Both the position numbers and the translations under genes were made by a program. The notes beneath the pieces were generated by a model. That model ran no database searches. It was not told where the DNA came from and saw nothing but the letters and a program-made list of their open reading frames with translations. A stretch of 32,412 nt of DNA. Origin: Alphaproteobacteria bacterium (lineage in GTDB: Bacteria > Pseudomonadota > Alphaproteobacteria > GCA-2731375). Positions 8,911 through 15,763 of this stretch are shown piece after piece; the stretch's first letter is position 1; each line of letters begins with the position of its first letter. The stretch spans positions 1-32,412 of the forward strand of contig JAPYPT010000021.1 in assembly GCA_029937535.1 (NCBI GenBank), given 5' to 3'.

Positions 8911-9429
8911 TCAGTTGGCGATCGCCGCCCGCAGGCCGGCGGCGGCCGTTTCAATACGTTCCACCAACTCCTCGGCATTCAGGCCGCCGATGGGATGCTT
9001 CACCACGATCACGTGGGGGTCCATCTTGCGGGCCTTGGCCTGGGCCTCGACGAGAGGCAGGAAGGTGTCGGTAGTCAGGATAAAGTTTTGTACGCCACGT
9101 TTTTCAAGTTCGATGCTGTCATGGAAACTCCACGACGAACATGCCCCTCAATCCGCTATAGCCAACAACGCCGCCCGGTAATTGCCGGCCATTTCGTCAT
9201 ACATGGCGTCCGTGGCCGGCTGCGCCGGGCTGTCCTTGGTCATGTAGTCGATATTGTCCGTGGCGCGGTAGGCGGACATCTTGTCCCGGATACCTTCCAA
9301 CAGCTCCTTGGCGTTGGGCTTGGCATTGGCGAACAGGATGATGGGGTCCTCGCTCCAATTGACCGAATTCGCGCCGGCCCTTTCGGTACTGGGCGCCTCC
9401 CGGCCAAACGATGGATTCACAATACGCAT
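8911..9429 (-). CDS. Probable UGSC-family selenoprotein with in-frame UGA (UGAC variant)
   Basis: The ORF track ends this gene at TGA 9148-9150, but the same frame continues for 78 more sense codons to TGA at 8911-8913. Read with selenocysteine at the first TGA, the product is 172 residues with Sec at position 94: ...NYRAALLAIAD-U-GACSSWSFHDSIELEKRG... and then TFLPLVEAQAKARKM, HPIGGLNAEELVERI. This matches the layout of the UGSC family of (seleno)proteins, which have U/C-G-S-C-x-S-W-S-x-H-D-x-x-E-L-E-x-x-G, except that Ser is Ala here. ATG at 9429 follows GGGAGAGAG and is preferred over the track's upstream start. A SECIS-like hairpin follows the UGA. The U-x-x-C pair is a plausible redox or nucleophilic site. 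It heads the group with the two paralogues downstream. The alternative is a nonsense mutation of a Cys codon; the intact, conserved downstream frame argues against that. Confidence 0.85.
9118..9136 (-). promoter_or_regulatory. Candidate bacterial SECIS hairpin
   Basis: On the transcript, GTCGTGGA-GTT-TCCATGAC forms an 8-bp stem (one G-U wobble) with a three-base GUU loop, beginning 11 bases after the in-frame UGA at 9148-9150. Bacterial SECIS elements lie inside the coding region directly after the UGA, as a short stem whose apical loop presents G and U to SelB; the 11-base spacing is as in the E. coli formate dehydrogenase example, to my knowledge. Seen: stem, loop and spacing. Inferred: SelB binding. 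Confidence 0.72.
9148..9150 (-). other. In-frame UGA, probable selenocysteine codon
   Basis: The codon context is GCG GAT TGA GGG GCA TGT (A-D-U-G-A-C). Recoding would require selA, selB, selC and selD elsewhere in the genome; none is in this window. Confidence 0.78.
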
Positions 9430-9546
9430 GATCTCTCTCCCTTCAGGCGCAAGGGTAAGCCAAGGCACCGCGTTCTGGCAAGCCAGAGTGGCGGCGGTGT
9501 CGTTTGCAAATTGAAATTTTAAAGGTTTGCTTTCATCAAGATTACC

Positions 9547-9831
9547 TCAACGGAGTTCGAGCGTCAGCTTGCGGCCAACGGCGGCTGCCGCGCGTTGCAT
9601 GGTGTGAAGCGTTACACTGGTGTTTGTCGGATCCAGCAAGCGATCCAAGGCCTGCCGGCTGGTCTTCATGCGCCGCGCCATGGCTGCCTTGTTCAAACCT
9701 TCGGATTGCATGGCCGCTTGGACTTGATCCGCCAAGATCTCCTTAATGGCCTGTTCTTCCGCCCCTTCCAACAATCCGTCCTCGGCGAGGAAATCGTCGA
9801 ATGATGAACCGATGTTTTTTTTGCCAACCAT
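9547..9831 (-). CDS. XRE-type helix-turn-helix antitoxin (partner of Gp49-like toxin)
   Basis: A 94-residue DNA-binding antitoxin. Residues around 45-65 form the helix-turn-helix (LNKAAMARRMKTSRQALDRLLD), followed by the family-typical PTNTSVTLHTMQRAAAAVGRKLTLEL close; the N-terminal GSSFDDFLAEDGLLE is also characteristic of antitoxins that follow Gp49/HigB-like toxins. The ATG is one base after the stop of the toxin frame, so the two were an operon in the toxin-first order. It should neutralise the toxin and repress the operon through the palindrome at 10186-10207. The pair is inserted between the dimethylformamidase-like gene and the selenoprotein gene. Because the toxin frame is interrupted, this antitoxin may now be an orphan. 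Confidence 0.85.
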   Translation of the reverse strand: MVGKKNIGSSFDDFLAEDGLLEGAEEQAIKEILADQVQAAMQSEGLNKAAMARRMKTSRQALDRLLDPTNTSVTLHTMQRAAAAVGRKLTLELR

Positions 9832-9832
9832 G

Positions 9833-10180
9833 CTAGCCCACGCCTTTCATTCTATTTCGTGCAATGTCTTTGTCCCGATCCGGCGTCGTTTGGGTCTTTT
9901 TGATAAAGCCGTGCAACAGGATCATTCTGTTTCTCTGTATGCAGAACAAGACTCGGGCAATGCGGCCATTCGAAATATTGCTTCTGACTTCATAAAGCCT
10001 TGTCTCCAGTTTGCGGCTCTAGGGCATGCCAATCGGCCAGCCGAACTCAACCTTTTGAATATCCTTGCCGATGGTTCTTCGGTCGGCCCGATCCAGGCCC
10101 AACAGCCATTCCCGGACCGGCTCTCTGCCGCTGTCGAGATTGTAGAAGTTCGCCAGTATTTTTTTCGACTTATCGATCAC
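9833..10180 (-). pseudogene. Gp49/HigB-like toxin gene interrupted by an amber codon
   Basis: Not in the ORF track. From a GTG at 10180 the minus strand reads MIDKSKKILANFYNLDSG-REPVREWLLGLDRADRR-TIGKDIQKVEFGWPIGMP, then TAG (10019-10021), and the same frame continues as SRKLETRLYEVRSNISNGRIARVLFCIQ-RNRMILLHGFIKKTQTTP-DRDKDIARNRMKGVG to TAG at 9833. Both halves match the Gp49-like/HigB toxin family (phage-derived ribosome-dependent RNase fold), where GWPIGMP-L-x-RKLE is continuous. A Leu codon (TTG) changed to TAG by one base would explain the break. Reading frame and length (115 codons) are otherwise intact, so inactivation is recent, or the codon is read through in vivo, or it is a sequencing error. 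Confidence 0.8.
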
Positions 10181-10185
10181 GTCTA

Positions 10186-10207
10186 AATGTACCAGAATAG
10201 GTACATT
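10186..10207. promoter_or_regulatory. Palindromic operator upstream of the toxin/antitoxin pair
   Basis: AATGTACC-AGAATA-GGTACATT is a perfect inverted repeat with 8-base arms and a 6-base spacer, located 5 bases upstream of the toxin GTG on the minus strand. Position and symmetry fit an autoregulatory site for the HTH antitoxin. Confidence 0.65.
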
Positions 10208-10230
10208 ATTTCAACCCGGCGATAGGGGAT

Positions 10231-12420
10231 TTAAGGCGGCGGGGGAAAGGGCGTCGGATCGAGGAAGCGGCGCAGTACGTTGGCGGTAATTTGCGCAACG
10301 TTGTTGTCATAGGCGTTGTGGGCCAAGCTGCCGATCCAGGCGATGGAGCCGGTGGTAAAGACGGCGCCGCCCCGGGGGCATTCGAAAAACACCATGTCGG
10401 CGCGCACGTTGGGGTCATCGAACTGCGGCATGGTGGAGAGGAAATCCTCCTTGGTGCGCAGCATGTCGTCGCCGAATTTATCGGCCCTGGCCAGCACCAG
10501 GGCGTGGATGGGGGTGCCGTCGCGGGGATCCCAGCGGTCGATCTCCTCCCCCGCCGCGCCGCCGCCGATAGAGCCGAAATCGCCAATGGGGCCATGGGCG
10601 ACCCCTGCAAGGGCAAAGGCCGCGCGGGGGTCATCGGCGCCCGCCTGGCGCTCATAATAACTGCTGCGCTCGAACCCCTGGGCGGCGAAGCCGATGCCCA
10701 CAAGGCGGTTGGTTGGGCGGCCATTGCGCCGCCACAGGCCGCCATATTCACCGTTGAAGGATTGATGGGCCTCCCCCGACGGCGACATCCAGGCCCTCGT
10801 GCCATCCTCGGCCCGGCGGACTTCGATGACGCCGGGTTTGTCATCCCGGAAGGCGATGCGCCAATAAAATCCATTTCCGCCCAGATACATCAGACGTCCG
10901 CCCTCACTCAAATAGCCTTCAATGCCGTCCAGCATGGCGGTGGAATGATATTCGGGGTGGCTGCCGGTCAGAATACAGCGGTAGGGCCGCAGCAGATCGG
11001 CACCCTCCCGGTGTAGGTCCTCGTCGGTGATGATATCGAACCGCTGGCCGATTTCCGTCAGCCAGGCAACAATGTTCATGTCCGCCGGGAAGCCCCAGGG
11101 CCGGTTGTCGCCGGGCTTCATATTCATTACCGGACGCAGGCGGGAGGAATAGTGGATGCCGCTGCGGTCGTCATGCAGGTCGTATAGCGAGCCGCTGACT
11201 TCCTGGTGGCCGGCCAAATAGGCATCATTGACCCATTCCGGCCGGCCCTCGCCAAAGATCAGGTTTGGCTGCAGGCGCTGGCGGGTGTTGGCATAGGCCA
11301 TGTAGGATGCCGTCGGCACCAGAAACGCCACATCCGCCGTCACTGTCCCCTTGGGCGGAAGGACAAAGAACGGGATGCGGTCAATATCGGCGCCATGGCG
11401 CAGACGGGCGGCATAGACACCGCTGGGCAGGTCATGGGGGATGGTGTAGCTGAAATCGCTTTCCCAGGCGGCGTCGTACAGATCATCCTGGTGGAAATGA
11501 ATGGCGCCGTATTGATCGGGCGCATGACGCCAGTTGAATTCACCGCCGTCCCAGTTGTGGCCGGTAACACCGCGCGTGGGCAGATTGACCACCTCGCCAT
11601 GCAGGCCGTGGACGGAAAGATCGCTGATCCGGTCGCTGGAAATATCGGCCGCGAAGTCCCAGCACCCCAGCACGCAATCCGCCAGATTATCGGGAACGCC
11701 CGGCCCCGACAGGGCCGCCATCTCATCATCGCTCAAGGCCCGGCTGGCCAGGCGGGGGCGGTCGATCTTGCCATTGAAATGATCCACCCTCGACGCAACT
11801 CCCCCCGCCGCGAACAGGACCGGCGCCGAAGAGGCCGTCAATTGGGCGGCAATGGTATCTTGCCGTTCCACGGCGGGCGAGATCAGACGGTCGCCGGGGG
11901 AATTGGGCAACGGACGCTGGAGCAATCGGACCGCGCCGCTGTCCCCATCATAGCTGACGGCGGCGAACAGCCATTGGTGGCGGCGCACGGGCGCGCCGGT
12001 GCTTAGCTGAACGCCGCCAATGTCCACGGCCAAGGCGCCGTCGTCGTCAAGCAACATGGCGAAGGCGCCCGCCTGCCCCATGATGACCTGACGCCGCCGC
12101 CCCGGCAGGGTCGGATAAACCATCGCCTGCAAGGTAAAACTTTCCAAACCCGCAAGCGCGCCGCCGCTTGGCACGATCCCGTAGGAGCCTGGATGGATAT
12201 CCTGAAACCGGCCCGGATATGACTTGGCGAAGGGTGCGGCGATCTCTTCCTCGATCACGCCAACCCCGCCCGGCGCATCGTCCCCGGCGATTAGGCGAAC
12301 CAAATCGGCCGCATAGTTACCATCCTCATAACAGCAAACCTTGAAATCCAGGCGCTGCCCCGCCCGGATGGAGAGCGGATCGCAATAACCGGTGATGGTT
12401 TTTCGGCGTAGGTCAGGCAT
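10231..12420 (-). CDS. N,N-dimethylformamidase large-subunit-like protein
   Basis: A 729-residue protein resembling the large (beta) subunit of N,N-dimethylformamidase. Order: N-terminal beta domain (ITGYCDPLSIRAGQRLDFKV), a LamG/concanavalin-like domain at roughly residues 90-260 (LESFTLQAMVYPTL ... QWLFAAVSYDGDSG), then the DMFase C-terminal domain (PSGVYAARL, PFFVLP, VPTASYMAYANTR, WGFPADMNIVAWL, DEDLH, LTGSHPEYHS, YLSEGGRLMYLGGNGFYWRI). The SHPEY motif supplies an H-x-E pair like the iron ligands of the characterised enzyme, as I recall it, and ASYMAYAN offers a tyrosine. Cleaves an amide bond in the known enzyme; substrate here unknown. The small subunit gene is not present. ATG at 12420 overlaps the amidohydrolase stop by 8 bases. 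Confidence 0.85.
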   Translation of the reverse strand: MPDLRRKTITGYCDPLSIRAGQRLDFKVCCYEDGNYAADLVRLIAGDDAPGGVGVIEEEIAAPFAKSYPGRFQDIHPGSYGIVPSGGALAGLESFTLQAMVYPTLPGRRRQVIMGQAGAFAMLLDDDGALAVDIGGVQLSTGAPVRRHQWLFAAVSYDGDSGAVRLLQRPLPNSPGDRLISPAVERQDTIAAQLTASSAPVLFAAGGVASRVDHFNGKIDRPRLASRALSDDEMAALSGPGVPDNLADCVLGCWDFAADISSDRISDLSVHGLHGEVVNLPTRGVTGHNWDGGEFNWRHAPDQYGAIHFHQDDLYDAAWESDFSYTIPHDLPSGVYAARLRHGADIDRIPFFVLPPKGTVTADVAFLVPTASYMAYANTRQRLQPNLIFGEGRPEWVNDAYLAGHQEVSGSLYDLHDDRSGIHYSSRLRPVMNMKPGDNRPWGFPADMNIVAWLTEIGQRFDIITDEDLHREGADLLRPYRCILTGSHPEYHSTAMLDGIEGYLSEGGRLMYLGGNGFYWRIAFRDDKPGVIEVRRAEDGTRAWMSPSGEAHQSFNGEYGGLWRRNGRPTNRLVGIGFAAQGFERSSYYERQAGADDPRAAFALAGVAHGPIGDFGSIGGGAAGEEIDRWDPRDGTPIHALVLARADKFGDDMLRTKEDFLSTMPQFDDPNVRADMVFFECPRGGAVFTTGSIAWIGSLAHNAYDNNVAQITANVLRRFLDPTPFPPPP

Positions 12421-13672
12421 GGGGTGGTGTTCTTTCGTTAGGCGGCAGGTTGTTCTTAAAGGCAACCCCGCCCTTCATGATCAGTGCCAGGGCCTCGCCC
12501 TGGCCATCCAGGCAGGAAATATCGTCCAGGGGGTTGCCGTCCACGGCGATCAGATCGGCCAGGGCGCCGGGCGTGACCACGCCCAGTTTGCCGCTTTGGT
12601 TCAACAGCCGTGCATTGGCCGATGTCGCAGCGCGCAAGACATCGACGTTTGGCATCACTTTCGCCCGGATGGCGAATTCGTTGGATTGATCCTTGTGCAT
12701 GCCGCCCAGCAGGTCGGTACCGAAACCGATATTGACGCCGACCTCGTGCGCCATGGCCAAGGCTTTGAGACCCTGGCTGCGCACATCGTTCACCTTGGCC
12801 ATGCTAACAGGCGGTAGGCCGAATTCGGGTCCGGAACGGTGCAGGCTGTCGTAGGTGACCAGGGTCGGCACCAGCCAGGCGTCCCGTTCCTTCATCAATT
12901 CCAGGGTCGGGCGGTCGATCAGATTGCCATGTTCGATGGAGCGCACACCGAGACGAACACAGCGGGCGATGGCCTCGGGCGTGTAGGCATGGGCCATCAC
13001 ATAGGTCCGCCACGACGTCGCTTCCCACACGGCGGCGGCGATTTCCTCTTCGGAATATTGCAGATTCCAAATCGGATCCGTGGGCGAGGCGACACCGCCC
13101 GAACCCATGATCTTGATCTGGCTTGCGCCCCGGCGTAGTTCCGTCCGGGCGGCCTTTCGCACCTCGTCCACGCCGTCGGCAATGGCCGTGAACTGCGCGC
13201 TGGGCAGGCAGCACTGGCAAGAAGTCCAGTCATAGACCCGTGGCCGGGCATCGCCATGGCCCCCGGTCTGGCTTAACACCCGGCCGGAATAGAACAGCCG
13301 GGGGCCGGCGATCAGGCCTTCCTCGATGGCCATGGCCATGCCCCAATCGGCCCCGCCCGCATCGCGGACAGTGGTAAAGCCCCGTTGCAGCATCGCTTCG
13401 GCGATCTTGCCGGCGCGCAGGGCGGTCAGGGAGGCCGGGTCGTCGCCGATGCTGCCCAGATCCGCCGTGGTGGCGATCAAATGCACATGGGCATCGATCA
13501 ATCCCGGCATCAGCACCCGGCCGCCCAGATCGATGACCCGGTCCGCCGCCGGGGGCGCGCCCTTGCCCACCACCGCGATCCGCTCGCCCTCGATCACCAC
13601 ATAAGTATCAGGCTGCAGTTCGGGCGATTGCCCATCGAACAGCAAGCCGTTGCTCAACACCGTTTGCGGCAT
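12413..13672 (-). CDS. Metal-dependent amidohydrolase family protein
   Basis: A 419-residue TIM-barrel amidohydrolase of the imidazolonepropionase/prolidase-like group. Metal-site features: LIDAHVHLI (H-x-H) near residue 62, QIKIMGSGG, whose Lys may be the bridging carboxylated lysine, MAHAYTP, SIEHGNLID, and FGTDLLGGM with the catalytic Asp. N-terminal DGQSPELQPDTYVVIEGERIAVVG and C-terminal GALADLIAVDGNPLDDI form the small beta domain. ATG at 13672 is chosen because GGGAGGGG precedes it closely; the track start is 24 codons upstream without support. It is the first gene of the minus-strand catabolic cluster and overlaps the dimethylformamidase-like gene. Expected to hydrolyse an amide, cyclic amide or peptide-like C-N bond. 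Confidence 0.9.
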   Translation of the reverse strand: MPQTVLSNGLLFDGQSPELQPDTYVVIEGERIAVVGKGAPPAADRVIDLGGRVLMPGLIDAHVHLIATTADLGSIGDDPASLTALRAGKIAEAMLQRGFTTVRDAGGADWGMAMAIEEGLIAGPRLFYSGRVLSQTGGHGDARPRVYDWTSCQCCLPSAQFTAIADGVDEVRKAARTELRRGASQIKIMGSGGVASPTDPIWNLQYSEEEIAAAVWEATSWRTYVMAHAYTPEAIARCVRLGVRSIEHGNLIDRPTLELMKERDAWLVPTLVTYDSLHRSGPEFGLPPVSMAKVNDVRSQGLKALAMAHEVGVNIGFGTDLLGGMHKDQSNEFAIRAKVMPNVDVLRAATSANARLLNQSGKLGVVTPGALADLIAVDGNPLDDISCLDGQGEALALIMKGGVAFKNNLPPNERTPPHA

Positions 13673-13773
13673 AGTCCCCTCCCGACAGATTGCCGCTAGG
13701 GTTCTAGACATCTGCTGGGCCGTCAAGTGCGAAAACTCTGGCATCCATCGATCATGCTGACTAAATTCCCCCG

Positions 13774-14079
13774 ATGAACGACTTACTGACCGCTGAGAAA
13801 TTTCCCCTCCCCCTCGATAGGGACGCCGTGGCCGCCGATTGGCGCCAGCGCGGCTATTCCTGCAATCTGTTCGTGGACCCGCCGGGCCAGCAATGGCTGG
13901 ACTTCACCCATGCCACCAACGAACTGGTGACAGTGATAGAAGGCCGGTTGGAGATGACGTTAGGCGACGATCGGGTGGAAATGGGACCCGGTGACGAAAT
14001 TTTTATTCCGGCCAGGGCACTGCATTCCGTTGTCAATATCCACGACGGCGTCTCGCGCTGGCTGTTTGGTTATGATTGA
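13774..14079 (+). CDS. Small cupin-domain protein
   Basis: A 101-residue single-domain cupin. Motif 1 is degenerate (DFTHATNELVTVIEGRLEMTLGD: the usual His-x-His is partly replaced, with FTHATNE supplying one His and a Glu), and motif 2 is PGDEIFIPARALHSVVNI with the conserved His. It may be a small dioxygenase, isomerase or merely a binding protein. No clear ribosome-binding site precedes the ATG (ACTAAATTCCCCCG), so translation may be from a very short leader. It starts 101 bases from the divergent amidohydrolase gene, so promoters of both operons share that interval. Followed by the SnoaL-like gene after 11 bases. Confidence 0.8.
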   Translation: MNDLLTAEKFPLPLDRDAVAADWRQRGYSCNLFVDPPGQQWLDFTHATNELVTVIEGRLEMTLGDDRVEMGPGDEIFIPARALHSVVNIHDGVSRWLFGYD

Positions 14080-14090
14080 GGCAGAAAAAA

Positions 14091-14486
14091 ATGAATAGAG
14101 AAAAACTGGAGGACCTGACCCGGTCCTTCACCGAAACCTTCAACGACAACGATCTGGACGCCATGATGTCCTATTTCGCCGATGATGCGGCCATATACGA
14201 TCAACATGACGGCGCCATCGCCGAGGGCCTGGAGGCGATCCGCGCGGTTTTTCAACCGCAATTCGATGGCGACTACGGCGTCATGAACTTTGCCGCCGAG
14301 GATCTGTTCATCGACCCCGAGCAGGGCAAGACCATGATCCGCTGGCTTTGCACCTTCGATACCAAACGGGGACGGACGGGCTGGCGCGGCCTGGATATTC
14401 TGCATTTCAACGAGGCCGGGAAGATCACCACCAAGCTGACCTACGCCAAGGCCAAGGCGTTGCAGCTGGATTTGGTGGAGGCCTGA
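14091..14486 (+). CDS. SnoaL-like/NTF2-fold protein
   Basis: A 131-residue NTF2-fold protein. The pattern LTRSFTETFNDNDLDAMMSYFADDAAIYD...GLEAIRAVFQPQFDG is the N-terminal half of SnoaL/steroid-isomerase-like domains, ending with WRGLDILHFNEAGKITTKLTYAKA. The track start (TTG at 14076) is upstream; ATG at 14091 has GAGG 9 bases before it and fits the family start. Such proteins are small isomerases, cyclases, or ligand-binding subunits. It sits 3 bases before the alpha-hydroxyacid oxidase gene, clearly in the same operon. Specific activity cannot be inferred. Confidence 0.82.
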   Translation: MNREKLEDLTRSFTETFNDNDLDAMMSYFADDAAIYDQHDGAIAEGLEAIRAVFQPQFDGDYGVMNFAAEDLFIDPEQGKTMIRWLCTFDTKRGRTGWRGLDILHFNEAGKITTKLTYAKAKALQLDLVEA

Positions 14487-14489
14487 GGG

Positions 14490-15584
14490 ATGCGCGAGCC
14501 ACGTAGCCAGCCGGGCACCCAATTGCGTTTCCAGGTCCTGCATGAGATCGCCGAGGAAGCCCGCGCCCGCCTGCCCCGCAACATCTGGGACTATATGCGC
14601 GGCGCGACGGAGACGGAGACCACGGCCAAACGCAACCGGATGGCCATCGATACCCTGGCCCTGCGGCCGCGCATGTTGCGCGACGTCAACGACATTGATC
14701 TTGGCAAGAATTTCCTGGGCGCCGAATTGGAATTGCCGCTGACATTCGCGCCCATCGGATCATTGGAATCGTTCGACGCCGAGGGCGGGGCAGCGGCGGC
14801 GCGGGCCGCCGCCCGCCACGGCATGATGACCACGTTAAGCTCCGTCTCCGCGCCCGGCCTGGAGGCCACGGCGGAAGCCGCGCCGGGACCCAAAATCTTC
14901 CAGCTCTACGTGCGCGGCGATGCCGATTGGGTGGATGAACACGCGCACCGGGCGATCGAGGCGGGCTACACCGCCTTTTGCCTGACCGTGGACGTCGCCG
15001 TCTACAGCCGGCGGGAGCGGGATCTCGTCAACCGTTTTGTCAAACCATGGCGGCGCAGCGCCACCGGCCACAACTATCAGGCCTCGCTGAACTGGAAGGA
15101 CGTGGAGCGTTTCAAGAAGACCCACGACATTCCCCTGCTGATCAAGGGCATCATGACGGCGGAAGATGCCGCCCTGGCCTGCGATCTGGGCGTCGACGGC
15201 GTCTGGGTCTCCAATCACGGCGGCCGCCAGTTGGATCAGGCCCAGGGCAGCATGGCGGTTTTGCCCGAGGTCGTGGAGACGGTGGCGGGCCGGGCGGCGG
15301 TGATCGTCGATGGCGGCTTCCTGCGCGGCACGGACGTGATCAAGGCCATGGCCCTTGGCGCCGATCTGGTTGGCCTGGGCCGCCTCACCGCCATGGGCCT
15401 GGGCGCGGCGGGTGAGGAAGGCCTGGTGCGGGCCATCGACTTGTTGTCGGAGGAAATGCACATCGCCATGGGCCTCATGGGCAAGACCCGGTATGAGGAT
15501 TTATCGCCGGAGGACCTGACCACCGCGCCCCCCGGCCATCCCCCGGATGTGTTGAGCGCCTTCCCGCTGTTGCCGGAGAATTAA
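14490..15584 (+). CDS. FMN-dependent alpha-hydroxy acid oxidase/dehydrogenase
   Basis: A 364-residue member of the lactate/glycolate/mandelate oxidase family. The N-terminal WDYMRGATETETTAKRNRMAID matches the family segment holding the active-site Tyr; FAPIGSLESFDAEGG is equivalent to the 'P-x-(A/G)' FMN loop; LTVDVAVYSRRERDLVN and LIKGIMTAEDA follow. The active-site signature SNHGGRQLDQ (His near residue 242) and the phosphate-binding IVDGGFLRGTDVIKAMALGADLVGLGR are complete. It would oxidise an L-2-hydroxy acid to a 2-oxo acid. Start ATG is preceded by GAGGG. Third gene of the cupin-SnoaL-oxidase operon facing the amidohydrolase cluster; it may oxidise a product of that cluster, which is inference. 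No transmembrane segment. Confidence 0.93.
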   Translation: MREPRSQPGTQLRFQVLHEIAEEARARLPRNIWDYMRGATETETTAKRNRMAIDTLALRPRMLRDVNDIDLGKNFLGAELELPLTFAPIGSLESFDAEGGAAAARAAARHGMMTTLSSVSAPGLEATAEAAPGPKIFQLYVRGDADWVDEHAHRAIEAGYTAFCLTVDVAVYSRRERDLVNRFVKPWRRSATGHNYQASLNWKDVERFKKTHDIPLLIKGIMTAEDAALACDLGVDGVWVSNHGGRQLDQAQGSMAVLPEVVETVAGRAAVIVDGGFLRGTDVIKAMALGADLVGLGRLTAMGLGAAGEEGLVRAIDLLSEEMHIAMGLMGKTRYEDLSPEDLTTAPPGHPPDVLSAFPLLPEN

Positions 15585-15618
15585 TTGGGACAACCGGCAC
15601 CAGATTCCCTCTCGGCCC

Positions 15619-15648
15619 TGGATGCCCGGATCACGTCCGGGCATGACG
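15619..15648. repeat. REP-like palindrome, copy 1
   Basis: TGGATGCCCGGA-TCACG-TCCGGGCATGACG lies between two convergent genes. Its reverse complement (CGTCATGCCCGGACGTGATCCGGGCATCCA) is closely similar to copy 2 at 15684, so the two form an inverted pair. Alphaproteobacterial genomes commonly carry many copies of such elements. It may also end transcription from both sides. Confidence 0.7.
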
Positions 15649-15683
15649 AATTTGGCAGTTTTCAGACATTTTCCGAGCTCTAT

Positions 15684-15715
15684 CGTCATTGCCGGGCTTG
15701 ACCCGGCAATCCATG
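15684..15715. repeat. REP-like palindrome, copy 2
   Basis: CGTCATTGCCGGG-CTTGA-CCCGGCAATCCATG has a strong GC stem (TTGCCGGG/CCCGGCAA). It is oriented opposite to copy 1, with 35 bases between them, in the 179-base gap between the convergent oxidase gene and the envelope operon. Confidence 0.72.
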
Positions 15716-15763
15716 TTGATGACAGGGCCACGGGGCAGCTTTTACCAGCCCAGGCAATCGACT

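Noticed and set aside
9148-9468. 106-residue stand-alone protein ending at TGA 9148
   Set aside because: The downstream frame is conserved as the second half of the UGSC-type protein, and a SECIS-like stem follows; the short ORF is an artefact of reading UGA as stop.
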